Shown: positions 40,731 through 51,756, counted from the stretch's first letter. The stretch: 64,000 nucleotides of DNA from Gari tellinella (GCA_922989275.2 OV277864.1:67584158-67648157), one strand, 5' to 3'. The notes: generated from the letters alone by a model not told the origin. Made by a program: numbers and translations.

Positions 40731-40920
40731 GAGCTCCAGATAAGGGGGGTATTTCAAAAACTAAAATCTTTATTTCTGCATTAAACCCTATGGTGTCACT
40801 ACTCGTTAGAATCATCTCTTTGTGACATATCTAATGAGTAGTAACACCCTAGGATTTGGTGCTGAAATAAGCGAGAAAATGTTGGATGTGTTTAGGTTAC
40901 TCCCTCATATCTGGAGCCCT
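40731..40920 (-). mobile_element. MITE family F copy
   Basis: GAGCTCCAGATAAGGGGGG to CTCCCTCATATCTGGAGCCC. The hairpin has several mismatches. Confidence 0.84.
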
Positions 40921-40951
40921 GATTCAGTAGAATGAAATCATGAAGATCTCT

Positions 40952-41045
40952 AAAACTGGTGATTGTTTATTGCAGTACAAAAGTAATGCAGAAAGCTCCT
41001 ATAGGAGCTTTCTGCATTACTTTTTTACTGCAATAAGCTATCACC
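40952..41045. mobile_element. Hairpin element H
   Basis: AAAGTAATGCAGAAAGCTCC TATA GGAGCTTTCTGCATTACTTT inside weaker outer arms CTGGTGATTGTTTATTGCAG / CTGCAATAAGCTATCACCA. Confidence 0.82.
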
Positions 41046-41175
41046 AAAAATACAGATTGTCCATGGAATGACCTTTGACTGGTCACTCAATACGTGTTTG
41101 ACTGTAGATCTAATTCAACTCTTTCCATGTTAGTGATGAAATCATAGCTTTGCAAACAGTTTGAATTCAGATGAG

Positions 41176-41385
41176 ATAACCAATTACCCCATAGATACAC
41201 CTTTTAACACCTCTAACTATTTCTCCACTAAAGAAATTAATTCCAATTTGAACTATAATGAATATGCAACATAAGAAATATTCTATATTCAAGTAGATGG
41301 TAGCTTAACGCAGGCTGAAAGTAAACCTGCTTTAAGTGCACACCTGGTTTCGAAAATAGAAACAGGCTATGGGGTAATGGGTTAA
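41176..41385 (+). mobile_element. MITE family A copy with shortened hairpin, inside a D fragment
   Basis: CCAATTACCCCATAG to CTATGGGGTAATGGG-TTAA. The hairpin is reduced to GCAGGCTGAAAGTAAACCTGC. Left flank 41116-41175 is a D arm (TTTGCAAACAGTTTGAATTCAGATGAGA). Confidence 0.78.
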
Positions 41386-41714
41386 GAGACACCCACGCTC
41401 TGATCGTCACTGGATGATCATTGAAGTGTTTCCTGTCTCGAGAACTAGAGATCCATACCAACTGGTGCTTAGTTCTGCTATAATCAGCTCCGTGCAAAAA
41501 GCAAGATGTAACAATACGGTTATTAGCATTAATAAGTAATCACCCTCATAACAGAGGAGTGATTTAATCAATAGAGGCAAGTGCTTTAGTCCTTTCTGGT
41601 CACCATGGGATCAAGTGTTTCAGTCTTTTCATGCATCCAATGGGTTCACAGTTGAAATGGCTGCTTAACCCATTCCTCAATAGCTTGTTGTCAAATTTTA
41701 AGACAGGTGGCTGC

Positions 41715-41966
41715 TTAACTCTTTCCTCCCTGAAACTTTAAATGGACAACTCCAGTTTCCATTTTAGTCTATTCCATTTCTGACTTTTAAGGGTTGTTTT
41801 TGTCAATGTTTGGCATTATGACAAACAGTGAAGACCCTGATCAGAGGGCTCCTTTTGGAGCCCACTGATCTGGGTCTTCACTGTTTGCACAGGACAAATG
41901 TTCTATTTACATGTACACTGTTTGAAAAAGGAAACCTCTATGTGGGACTAGGGTTCAAAGGGTTAA
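41715..41966 (-). mobile_element. MITE family B copy, inverted, inside an A fragment
   Basis: TTAA at 41715 and 41963. CTCTTTCCTCCCTGAAAC to CTAGGGTTCAAAGGG. Flanked by A-type scraps at 41665-41714 and 41967-41995. Confidence 0.87.
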
Positions 41967-42049
41967 CCGATTACCCCACAAATATAACATAAATATTTCT
42001 GCATATATAGTCTAGCTCTGGAATAGAATGAGCTACAACCTAACCATAA

Positions 42050-42310
42050 CCATTTTCCCACTATGGGCCAGGTTCATGTCAAAAGAGATGGCCAGGTTAA
42101 TGTCACAAGAGATGTCCAAGTTAATGTCATAAGAGATGGCCATGCAGGTTAATGTATCAAGAGATGGCCAGGTTAATGCAACAATTAAGAGATGGCCAGG
42201 TTAATGTCACAAGATATAGCCAGTTTAATGTCAAAAGAAATGGCCAGGTTAATGTCACAAGAGATAGCCAGGTTAATGTCACAAGAGATGGACAGGTTTT
42301 TCAATTACGT
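42050..42310. repeat. 24-bp imperfect tandem repeat
   Basis: About ten copies of GAGATGGCCAGGTTAATGTC plus ACAA, with single-base changes and small insertions. Confidence 0.85.
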
Positions 42311-42559
42311 GACCAGGTTTTTTAGCCATACAAATATTGGTCTGTAAGCATGGATGTACAAACATCACCATCGTAACCATGTGTCCCACTTTCAAAGGGC
42401 ATATAAAAAGAACTATGCTGCCACATATCTTTAACCATCAAGTCTTCTTCAGAGTGATTAGTTCTACAGCGCTCCCTCTCAACAAGGACATTCAACGGGA
42501 GACAAGGATTGTGTGCCTTGTTAGGAGGAAGTTGTTATAGGGAGGGAATTGGTTTACAT

Positions 42560-42629
42560 TTGCAAACAGCTTGAATCCAGATCAGACGCCGCATAATGCG
42601 GTGTCTGTTCTGGATTCAAGCTGTTTGTC
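42560..42629. repeat. 70-bp hairpin of D/E type
   Basis: GCAAACAGCTTGAATCCAGA, apex CGCCGCATAATGCGGTG, then the complement. No terminal sequences attached. Confidence 0.75.
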
Positions 42630-42639
42630 AATCATCATT

Positions 42640-43115
42640 ATATCTATTCTATCAAAATGTCCACTTATAAGTAACTGTGTGAAAAACAGCATACGACAAA
42701 TCTAAGCGGACGGTATTGCAGCTATGAAAAGGTTGAACATAAATGTCTTTGTAAGGAGGGAGTTGTTGTTGGGAGAGCCATTGTAGGGAGGGAACACTGT
42801 ATGTGACCTGTATTTTGTGCTGCAGTGCCGTAAAACCTAACTCACTTACCCACTCCATCTAGTGGTTGCTTCCCATATGTTTTACTGTACACCATATCTG
42901 AGTTTGTAACTTGTAGTAACTAATGAAGTCTTTAAAATTTCCCTAAACTCTCATAAATACAGCGACATGTTTTTACTAGAAACCATTATTTATGATTCTA
43001 TTTTCTGGAAAATTACTGCCATAATGTCTCTATCAATAGATCGCTGCTGCAACCTCCACAACAAATCACAGTCAAACATGTTCTGAGCAACAAGTTCAAA
43101 TATTTACCAGTCCTT
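42640..43115. other. Spacer without recognised repeats
   Basis: No convincing exon. Open frames on either strand lack family-like sequence. Confidence 0.4.
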
Positions 43116-43119
43116 TATA

Positions 43120-43205
43120 AAGGCGGCTGCTTAAAGCAGGACAAAATTTATGCAATATAGGAGCTTTCTGCACTACTTTTGTCCTAAATTAAGCAGTCAC
43201 CTGTT
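43120..43205. mobile_element. Hairpin element H, one arm shortened
   Basis: GCGGCTGCTTAAAGCAGGACAAAA and TTTTGTCCTAAATTAAGCAG pair around ATAGGAGCTTTCTGC. Confidence 0.65.
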
Positions 43206-43322
43206 TTTAGGGATATCCCAAATGTTTTACTTTATGGTTCCCAGCTCGATACAGGATTGACTGTACTGGTTCTTTGCCAACATGGAACCATTCTTCTCTT
43301 CCTGATTCTAAATATAATCTAC

Positions 43323-43569
43323 TCTAACCCTTCTCCTGCTATTTGCATATATTGACGCTTTTTGAAAACAGTGTAGACCCAGATCAGACAGCTCCTTCAG
43401 GAGCTGTCTGATCTGGGTCTACACTGTTTTCTTATAGGATCTTTCCCACTCGAGTCAGCACTTTTCTTGGGGAAGATTTTTCTTTTTTATGAGCCAATGC
43501 AGAAGATCAGGTGATGTTCAAAGTGGCTGAAGTTTTATATACAAATATTCAGGGAAGATTTAGAGTTAA
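43323..43569 (+). mobile_element. MITE family L, best copy
   Basis: CTAACCCTTCTCCTGCTATTTG to GGAAGATTTAGAG-TTAA. Perfect hairpin AGATCAGACAGCTCCTTCAGGAGCTGTCTGATCT within AGTGTAGACCC arms. Confidence 0.8.
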
Positions 43570-43755
43570 TCCTTACTTTCAGGGTTATCAAGTGTATACA
43601 TCATTTGCAAACAGTGTAGGAAGACTTATAACATAGGGCTCGTGAAAGAGTCCTCTGATCAGTGTGTCTACATGGTTTGCCATCATTTAAATAATATATT
43701 GTATAAATTAATGGCATAAAAAGAAGTAAACAATGGAGTACACGTAATGGGTTAA
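43570..43755. mobile_element. Degenerate C hairpin and A right end
   Basis: TTTGCAAACAGTGTAGGAAG with a weak AGGGCTCG hairpin (to 43690), then A-type GGCATAAAAAGAAG...GTAATGGGTTAA. Confidence 0.55.
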
Positions 43756-43850
43756 AGCACTCTTTGATCAATGATAGCAAAGATATGTCTAAACATTCGT
43801 ATCATGGTATGAGATGTTACAATCTTTCTATGCTAGAAATAGATAACAAG

Positions 43851-44914
43851 GGCCACCATGGCCCTAAATCGCTCACCTGGTGCACCATGTAAAACTTGAC
43901 CTATAGTGACCTAGATTATGACTGGACATGACTCACAATGAACCTCTTATTAGTGTTAACAAGATTTTTCTATGATTTGACCCTAGTTTTTGACCCGACA
44001 CAATTCACATTTGAGTTTTACCTAGATTTGATGTAGGCAAACATTCTGACAACATTTCATTCAGATCTAATGAAATTTGTAGCCTCTATAGAGTGTAAAC
44101 ACTGTTTTTCTAAAATTTGACCCAGTGACCTAGTTTTTGACCCAACGTACATGACCCACATTCAAACCAGAGCTAGATATCAATAGGCAAACATGTTGAG
44201 CAAGATTCATTAAAATCCAATGAGATTTGAAGCCTCTAGAATGTTTACAAGGTTTTTTCTATGATTTGACCTAGTGACCTTGTTTTTCACCCTAGGCCTA
44301 CATAACCCATATTCAAATTTGGCCTAGATATCAGTTATGCAAACTTTCTGACTAAGTTGCATTACGATCTAATGAGATTTAATGTAGCCTCTAGAGTGTT
44401 AACAAGGTTTTTCCATGATTTGACCTTGTGACCTAGTTGTTATCCCAACATGACCCACATTCAAACGACCTAGATATTAATGAGGTAAACATTCTAACCA
44501 AGTTGCATTAAAATCCAATGGGATTTGTAGCCTCTAGAGTGTTAACAAGGTTTTTCTATGATTTGACCTAGTGACCTAGTTTTTGACTGGACATGACCCA
44601 CATTTTAACGACCTAGATATAAATAAGGCAAACATTTTGACAAAGTGTCATGAAGATCCAATAAGATTTGTAGCCTATAGAGTGTTAACAAGGTTTTTCT
44701 ATAATTTGACCTGAAAGTGAACTAGTTTATGACCCAACATGACCTATATTCAACCTTGACCTAGAATTTTTCATGGCAAAAATTGTCATCAAGTTTCATG
44801 AAAATCGGATGAAATTTGTAGCTGCTAGAGAGTTCACGAACCAATTGTGAACGGACTGACAGACGACGGACATCCAGCGATCCTTAAAGCTCACAGTGCC
44901 AGGTGAGCTAAAAT
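43851..44914 (+). mobile_element. HL element 2 with about 145-bp tandem core
   Basis: Starts AACAAGGGCCACCATGGCCC and TCGCTCACCTGG, ends CCAGGTGAGCTAAA. About six tandem units of 140-155 bp: the GTGTTAACAAGGTTTTTCTA motif recurs near 43953, 44093, 44241, 44396, 44539 and 44682. The tail has GAACGGACTGACAGACGACGG. No open frame of note. Confidence 0.82.
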
Positions 44915-45690
44915 TTAGATACTATTTACCAATAATAAATGTTTCGAGTCAAGAAAGTCATACAATGTTTATATATAGCTGATATGTGATCAATTTTGTG
45001 ACATTTTCCCTATAATACCTAGTTATTAAACAGTAAATAGCATGTCTATTTTAAACTTATAACACAAGTAAGATGCTTACATTCAAAATATCTCATTTTT
45101 TGTTATGATTGATCCAATTAATTTCTTTCCTAAAATAAAACAGGACATTATAAAGCTTAATGTGCCATCTTTATGCTAGACTACAAATTTGTCTTTTGAG
45201 TGCAAGGATAAAAGTTCTCATTCTTCAAAATACTGAAATCTAGATTATATAACACCTTCAATGTCTTATTCTGAGTACATCAGCGTTACTTGCAAATAGT
45301 TATAAGCTCCTGATCACATGACACAATTCACTGTTTGACATTTATTACAGTTTAACTATAGACAATTTACCTAAAATTTAACATATTATTATATAAATTG
45401 TGTAGACCCTGATTAGAGATCTGATCAGGATCTGCACTAATAATTTAACTTTCAAAGTTCATAGTAAATTAGTAATTCAGTTTACCATAAAAGGGTTTCA
45501 TCTTTTGTCTATAGAATGGGTAGTATTATACTTTGGAATTGCTTTGTATTTGTTTAGTCTGTAAAACTGTATTTCTGTATCTTAGTTTATTGTTAGTGCA
45601 AACAGCAACCTCCAGTATAAGACGTGTCTTTTAGCACCTCTATACCTACACCTCAATAGAAACATCACCAAGGGATTTTCAATGATGCTG
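44915..45690. other. AT-rich spacer with one small hairpin
   Basis: Only a reduced GTGTAGACCCTGATTAGAGATCTGATCAGGATCTGCAC hairpin at about 45397-45437 is recognisable. Confidence 0.45.
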
Positions 45691-46012
45691 TTGAATACAG
45701 GTGGCAGCTTAAAGCAAGATAAAAGTAAAGCAGAAAGTTCCTTCACTGTTTTCATTTTAAAAATTGACTGGACAACCGTGACAATCTTCATAAAATGGTC
45801 ATTTTTCAAAAGAGGAATTGTTCATTTGACAAAATTCAGCATTCTAAAGGTCAAAATATTATAGGCAGAAATTATTTTCAGCACATGGCGCATTTACCAG
45901 ACATTATTTTCAGCATATGACACAATTTGCAGACACTAATAATTATTCTCTGCACAAAACATTTTCAGCAAACAACTTATTTACCAGGTTACAATTATTC
46001 AGTGTTGAAAGT

Positions 46013-46265
46013 GACTCATTCACCCATGAAACTTTTAATGGACAATTCCAGTTTCCAATTAAGTCTAGTCCATGTTTGACTATTAATTGTTTTCTCCAAT
46101 ATATACTGCAAAATGACAAACAGTAATGAACCTGATCAGAGGGCTCTTAAAGGAGCCCTCTGATCAGAGTCTACACTGTTTGCAAAATACAAGTTTACTC
46201 TGCACATGTACATGTACTGTTTGTAAATGACATGGTAGTATAGGCTAGGGTTAAAAGGGTTAAAA
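46013..46265 (-). mobile_element. Family B-like element
   Basis: TTCACCCATGAAACTTTTAATGG, hairpin AGAGGGCTCTTAAAGGAGCCCTCT, right end GGCTAGGGTTAAAAGGGTTAA. Confidence 0.75.
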
Positions 46266-46413
46266 GAGTTGAGTTTGTGGCACTTATTCCAAGCCGACAC
46301 CATTGATACTATGGATAGGAGGCTCATTGCCAAACCTTGTCACACCAGCTTGATCCACAGGGACTTTCTGTAAGTCCAGACTAATTAAATTGATCTACCC
46401 TGTAATTAACTAC

Positions 46414-47540
46414 AGTAAAACCTGTGTACATAACTACAGCTAGACATGAGAACATAATGACAGTAAGACCTGTGTGCATAACTACAGTCAAATCTTAGTA
46501 CATAGGAGCTGTGTACATAACCACAGTAAATTCTGGGTACATAACTACATTAGGAGCTGTGTACATAACTACAGTAAGATCTGAGTACATAACTACAATA
46601 AGACCTGTGTACATAACTACAGCTAGACATGAGAACATAATGACAGAAAGACATGTGTGCATAACTACAGTAAGATCTGTGTACATAACTACAGCAAAAT
46701 CTGTGTACATAACTACAGTAAGATCTGAGTACATAGCTAAAGTAAGATCTGAGTACATAACTACAGTAAGATCTGCATACATAACTCTGAGTACATAACT
46801 ACAGTAAAACCTGTGTGCATAACTACAGTAATATCTTAGTACATAACTACAGTAGAACCTGTGTACATAACTACAGTAATATCTTAGCACATAGGAGCTG
46901 TGTACATAACTACAGTAAATTCTGGGTACATAACTACAGTAAGACCTGAATACATAACTACAGTAAGGTCTGAGTGTAACTACAATTAGCTGTGTTCATA
47001 ACTACAGAAAAACCGGAGTACATAACTACAGTAAGGTTAGAGTACATAACTACATTAAGTTCTGAGTACATAGCTACAGTAAGATCTGAGTACACAACTG
47101 CAGTAAGATCTGAGTACATAACTACAGTAAGATCTGAGTACATAACTGCAGTAAGATCTGAGTACATAACTATAGTAAGATCTGAGTACATAACTACAGT
47201 AAGATCTGAGTACATAACTACAGTAAGATCTGAGTACATAACTACAGTAAGATCTGCATACATAACTGCAGTAAGATCTGAGTACATAACTACAGTAAGA
47301 TCTGAGTACATAACTGCAGTAAGATCTGAGTACATAACTACAGCAAGATCTGAGTATATAACTACAGTAAGATCTGAGTACATAACTACAGTAAGATCTG
47401 AGTACATAACTACATTAAGACATGTTTCCATTACTACAGTAAGATCTGTGTACATACATATACTATAGCAAGATCTGTGTACATAACTACAGTAAGATCT
47501 GAGTACATAAAGTCTGGGTACATAACTGAGTAGGTGTGTA
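46414..47540. repeat. 24-bp minisatellite, about 1.1 kb
   Basis: Unit TACATAACTACAGTAAGATC plus TGAG. The part from 47090 to 47410 is most regular; the left part has variants with TGTG and AAATC. Since 24 is a multiple of three and the unit lacks stops in several frames, open frames of 158 (plus, 46992-47468) and 165 codons (minus, 46958-47455) appear, both octapeptide repeats. I regard neither as a gene. Confidence 0.95.
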
Positions 47541-47746
47541 CATATAGCCTTTTAAGTCATCCTGTCATGACTTTTTTTTTCTTCAATTCTATATGACAGT
47601 CCAAATAATCACACCCACAAGACTTGCCTATATATAATCTGGAACAGCTGTTAAGACCAGTCTCAACATAGAATCTCTAAAATGTTTTCCCAATATAAGA
47701 CAGGAAGTGTTAATAATTAGAGACGTATGACCAGAGTTCAATAAAC

Positions 47747-47960
47747 TAACCCTATGTATGCCAGAAACCAGCATATTGTACACTTTACAAACAGTGTAGA
47801 CCCTGATCAGAGGGCTCCATAAGGAGCGCTCTGATCAGGGTCTACACTGTTTGTTTTACATTTTAACAATTTTTTTCTAAAAACAGCCCTTAAAATCAAC
47901 GTAAACTGGTCATTTTTCAAGAGAAAAGTCTGTTTGAAGATTTCAGTACAGGAAGGGCTC
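47747..47960. mobile_element. Family B/C-type element
   Basis: AACTAACCCTATGTATGCC at the left, hairpin GATCAGAGGGCTCCATAAGGAGCGCTCTGATC, then AACAGCCCTTAAAATCAACG. Confidence 0.68.
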
Positions 47961-48174
47961 ACAGAAAGGGTCAATAATATTATTCTTTATCTATGCTACT
48001 AGATACATCTCTAAAGGCCAGCTCACTGCAGGCAATATCCTCATTCTGACATGATACTTCCACTCATAGTCCCCAGGAACAACTCATCAACCAATCAAAA
48101 ACCTCTCTGCTTTCATTTATATATCATTTAAATATCTTTCATGTATTAAAAGCAATATCTACTCAATAAACACT

Positions 48175-48851
48175 TTATTGCTTAAATGCTGGGGAAAAAA
48201 TATGCAGAAAGCTCTTATAGGAGCTTTCTGCAATTTTTGTTTTATCCCACATTAACCCTTTATCCAATAATCTGTTTCAAGTTTGAAAATAGGTGACCAG
48301 CATGCACTTAAAGCAGGTTGAAAATAAAGCAGAATGTGCCTGAAAGTGCATTCTGCTTTACTTTCAGCCTGCTTTAAGCTACAATCTGTTAGGAAATAGA
48401 AAATATTTCTTATGACACATGTTCATGACTGTATAAACTTGAACTTTTTCTTCAGTGGAGGAATAAATTAAATGTGCTCAAAGGCACTTCTATGGGGGAA
48501 AGGGTTAAGGACCTTTCTGCTTTACTTTTAGCCTGTTTTAACCCTTTATCCGATAACCTGTTTTTAATTTGTAAATAGGTGACTACTTAAAGCAGGTTGA
48601 AAGTAAAGCAGAAAGCCTGTAACCACCTGTTAGAATAAAGAAAATATTCTTTTTTATACATATTCATGACTGTATAAATTGGAACTATTTTCTTCAGCGG
48701 AGGAATAAATTGAATGCGCTAAAAGGCGCTTCTATGGGGGAAAGGGTTAAGCTACCATTTGCTACAATATTAGAATGTATGAAGCAGACACTATTTTCTA
48801 TAGTGGAGAAAATCAACTAAAGCTGTAAAATAAGGCATATTCATTGGTTAA
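48175..48851 (-). mobile_element. Cluster of nested MITE A copies on an H hairpin
   Basis: H hairpin 48175-48251, then inverted A 48252-48507 (TTAA both ends). Right after it, A-type sequence starting at the hairpin loop (TTAAGGACCTTTCTGCTTTAC) is interrupted by another inverted A, 48538-48750, and resumes GCTACCATTTGCTACAATAT to 48851. Confidence 0.8.
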
Positions 48852-49129
48852 CCCTTAGCCTGCCACTCACGACTATAGCTCCATTGGACATTATTGTTTT
48901 AGTACAAGCTATTTATTGAGAAACATTAACCCTTAGCCTGCCAGTCACGACTATAGCTCCATATGCAATCAGCTTGGATCCGGATGAGACGCCGAGTAAC
49001 TCGGCGTCTCATCCGGATCCAAGCTGTTTGACACTCGGACAACATTTTCAGCAATTTTGAGCAACTTTGAAACTTGAAGCAGACGAGAAATATAGCAGAC
49101 GACAATTTATTTGGCGGGGTAAGGGTTAA
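48848..49129 (+). mobile_element. MITE family E: fragment plus full copy
   Basis: A 38-bp E left end (TTAACCCTTAGCCTGCCACT to AGCTCCAT) at 48848-48885, then a full E copy from TTAA at 48926 to TTAA at 49126 with the GAGACGCCGAGTAACTCGGCGTCTC hairpin. Confidence 0.88.
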
Positions 49130-49430
49130 TGGGTGAAAGTGTCATCTGTCTTTTAGACAGTCAGCGTGACTTTTATTATGTTGAGTATTCCTTAACAGAG
49201 GAATGTTTTACTACTGCAGAAGGATTACAAATTAGTTTGTGAAATTACAACTTCGACAGTAACTCCGATTTGTGATCTAGTTGTCTTATTTACGGCATTA
49301 AAATCCCACCAGGCTACGTCTTCTTTCCATTTATGGAAATCCTCGATATGACATGGAGACAAGATTAGAAAACACGAGACATGGGGCTTGGTCGTCAGTG
49401 AAAATCATTTCCTGTATACGATCTACATTA
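49130..49430. other. Spacer without recognised repeats
   Basis: No family-like exon recognised on either strand. Confidence 0.4.
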
Positions 49431-49431
49431 A

Positions 49432-49545
49432 CCCCTCTCCTGCTATTAACCCCTCCCCCCCCCCCCAATAGAAGCACCTTTTTAGCGCATTTAATTTATT
49501 CCTCCACTGAAGAAAATAGTTCCAATTTATACCATAATGAACAGT
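49432..49545 (+). mobile_element. L and A left-end fragments
   Basis: TTAACCCCTCTCCTGCTATTAACCCC, a C-run, then AATAGAAGCACC...ATAGTTCCAATTTATACC of A. Confidence 0.65.
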
Positions 49546-49601
49546 ATGAATATTCGGCAAAGAGAAAGATGTGAGGGTATAGATTGTTTGCAGAGACTTA
49601 T

Positions 49602-49728
49602 TGTAACTTGGTGAAAAAGTTGTGACTCAACTGGGACTCGAACCCAGGACCTCTGGCTTATACCATGCCAACACTCTAACCACTGAGCTACCGAGTCACC
49701 CAGGAAAGCCATTCAACCATTTCACCGT
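49602..49728 (-). repeat. tRNA-Thr-like SINE, copy 1
   Basis: Minus strand 49625-49697: GACTCGGTAGCTCAGTGGTT, GTTGGCATGG..., TGGGTTCGAGTCCCAG. Acceptor, D and T stems pair, but the anticodon loop has two extra bases (ATGGTATAA), which argues against a working tRNA. Flanks match copy 2. Confidence 0.75.
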
Positions 49729-49858
49729 AATCTCTACCTGGCTACATACATCGCTCGTCCAGAATTCTTACTCAAAGAACACTTCGCCAATTTCTTATTG
49801 TTACATATTTTTCATTTAAACTACCCTGAGGGTTATTAACGTTGGACACCAAAATTAA

Positions 49859-49983
49859 TGTAACTTGGTGAAAAAGTTGTGAATCAACTCGGTCTCGAAC
49901 CCAGGACCTCTGGCTTACCATGCCAACGCTCTAACCACTGAGCTACCAAGTCACCTAGTAAAGCCATTCAACCATATCACCAT
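49859..49983 (-). repeat. tRNA-Thr-like SINE, copy 2
   Basis: Starts 257 bp after copy 1. The anticodon loop ATGGTAA would be GGT (Thr), but the T stem (GGGTTCGAGACCGAG) and acceptor stem are broken. Shared non-tRNA flank TGTAACTTGGTGAAAAAGTTG shows both belong to one repeat family. Confidence 0.75.
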
Positions 49984-50414
49984 AAAGATTTTTTAGGATT
50001 GTTTTAAAACAATAGCCATCACCTGTCGTTAAAACTGTTAAAAAAATCTCTTTAGCGGTTGTAATAGAGGGGTTCTGCTGTATACTACCACACAGGATTA
50101 AAAAATGGATTCAGTTACAATTTCTATCAGGAAAAGAAAGTGTTGGTTTTTTATTTCAAATCAATTACGTCCAACGCTTGTCAGCTTTTCTAAGACAAAG
50201 TATGTAATTGTTAAGACTGCTTCTAGCAAATCTCATCTCCATTTCAAGTGTTGTTTTTTCACCCAATCCCTTTTCAGTGAGTAAATAAATGAGTACAGTC
50301 GAACTTGTATTAACTCGGCATGCTGGGTAAATTTTCGTCTGCAACAATTGTTGTCTGCTACTGTTCTTAACCCATTAACAAATAAATAAGCCTTTTTATG
50401 CCTTTGAGTTTTTC

Positions 50415-50959
50415 TTAAAGGGACTCGCAACCGGATGGTGTACTTGTCAAAATAAAATAAAATACTCAAATAAAAGCAAATTTGTGGCATTATTTGGCTT
50501 CTGACATTAAAAAAATATGATCAGTCCAAAAAAAGTTTCAAGAATCGTCACCGAATCTTAGATTTTTAGATATTTTCCATCGTTTTTCTATACCGACTAG
50601 TAGACGGTATAGTTGTTGTTGTTGCTTCTCTACACGGGCTCAGACATAAACGCGAGCCGAAATACGAAGTTGTATGCAATTTCGATCGCTACACATTGAA
50701 ATACGTTAAATCGATCCGAGATAAACGGATAGTTCAGTGGTCCATTGGTCTAAGCGGTTTCCCCTATTTTGCCTTCTGTCCGCCAATGCCGGGCCCCGGG
50801 TTCGAATCCCACCAGAGACCAGAATTTTTTTTTATTGAAATACATTTTTTTGAACAGAATTTATTATCCTAAACTAATTCTTTACCATTTATATAAGCGT
50901 TTAACACATATTTACAAATTACTATTTTTAATGCACCATCTGGTTGCGAGTCGCTTTAA
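50415..50959 (+). mobile_element. Element P, intact copy (0.54 kb, TTAA-flanked)
   Basis: TTAA at 50415 and 50956. Terminal inverted repeats AGGGACTCGCAACCGGATGG and CCATCTGGTTGCGAGTCGCT. Internal inverted pair TATACCGACTAGTAGACGGTATA. Carries a tRNA-like block at 50733-50822. A second copy lies at 54275-56597. Confidence 0.88.
50733..50822 (+). repeat. tRNA-like sequence inside element P
   Basis: CAGTGGTCCATTGGTCTAAG, then CGGGTTCGAATCCCACCAGAGACCA. TGGTC and GACCA could pair as a short acceptor stem, and GGTTCGAATCC is a perfect B-box core. The T stem is imperfect and the middle is too long for a standard type I tRNA. Confidence 0.7.
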
Positions 50960-51219
50960 GGACCAGAAGAAATATTTTCATATCCTAGCACATGATAGCT
51001 TAAAGCAGGCTGAAAGTAAAGCAGAATGTGCCTTAAGGCACATTCTGCTTTACTTTCAACCTGCTTTTAGTGGTCATCTAACTTCGATTCTAAAAACAAG
51101 CCAAAGGGTAATGGGTAACTTAGAATTTTCCAAGTTCCTTTCCAAAAATTGCCAGGGTCAGAGTGACAAACAGTTTAGATCCTGACAAGACGCTTTGTTA
51201 CACATCTCATCAGGATCTA

Positions 51220-51385
51220 TTAACTCGTTGCATGCTTAGCGCATGATAAATATTCCACAGTGATTACCTTAGCAAACAGTTTGGATCCAGATGAGACGTC
51301 GCATATTAATTCGGCATCTCATCAGGATCCAAACTGTTTGCAAAGGTAATCACTGTTTCGCCGCCTAGCGTGCAGAGAGTTGATA
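51220..51385 (-). mobile_element. Palindromic family D derivative
   Basis: TTAACTCGTTGCATGC at one end, GTGCAGAGAGTTGA at the other. Both halves contain the same D segment (GTGATTACCTT / AAGGTAATCAC), so the element is an end-to-end palindrome. Confidence 0.75.
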
Positions 51386-51524
51386 TTCAAGTTATATCAA
51401 GACGTCCCAGAGGGACAGTTCAATTTAGTATAACATCCATTTGAAATTGAGGTTATGTCAAGATGTCACAGAGGAAAGATTCTAATACCACAGCTTCAAA
51501 CTGAAGAGCTAGCCATTACAAAAC

Positions 51525-51750
51525 TTTAATCCATTACTCCATAAATATGCTTTTTAACGTCTTAAATTATTCTTACACTTGGTGACGTCCTTACCTAAGA
51601 ATCATGAAAGATATTTCAAGTATTTTACCAGATTTCCAAATGGTAGCTTAAAACAGGCTGGAAGTTAAGCAAGATGCTCCTGAAGGAGCATTCTGCTTAA
51701 TTAACTTTCAACCTGCATTTAAATTGCCATCTCTCTCCAAAGTTAGAAAC
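51525..51750 (+). mobile_element. MITE family A copy
   Basis: TTTAATCCATTACTCCATAAAT, hairpin apex GATGCTCCTGAAGGAGCATT, right end lost where the F fragment begins. Confidence 0.72.
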
Positions 51751-51756
51751 TAACCT

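Larger units (their letters stand above)
50310..51223 (-). mobile_element. MITE D containing MITE A containing element P
   Basis: D sequence at 50310-50366 (AATTTTCGTCTGCAACAATTG) resumes at 51119 (TTAGAATTTTCC...AGGGTCAGAGTG). A sequence at 50367-50414 resumes at 50960. P occupies 50415-50959 with TTAA both sides. Order of insertion: D, then A, then P. Confidence 0.88.

Noticed and set aside
42652..42858. 68-codon open frame on the minus strand
   Set aside because: No family resemblance, no supporting splice context and no repeat-independent evidence.
46958..47468. Long overlapping open frames (158 codons plus strand, 165 codons minus strand)
   Set aside because: Both are direct translations of the 24-bp minisatellite; the repeat length, not selection, keeps the frames open.
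50769..51185. 138-codon open frame
   Set aside because: Runs through element P, its tRNA-like block, a MITE A hairpin and a D fragment, so it is a chance mosaic.
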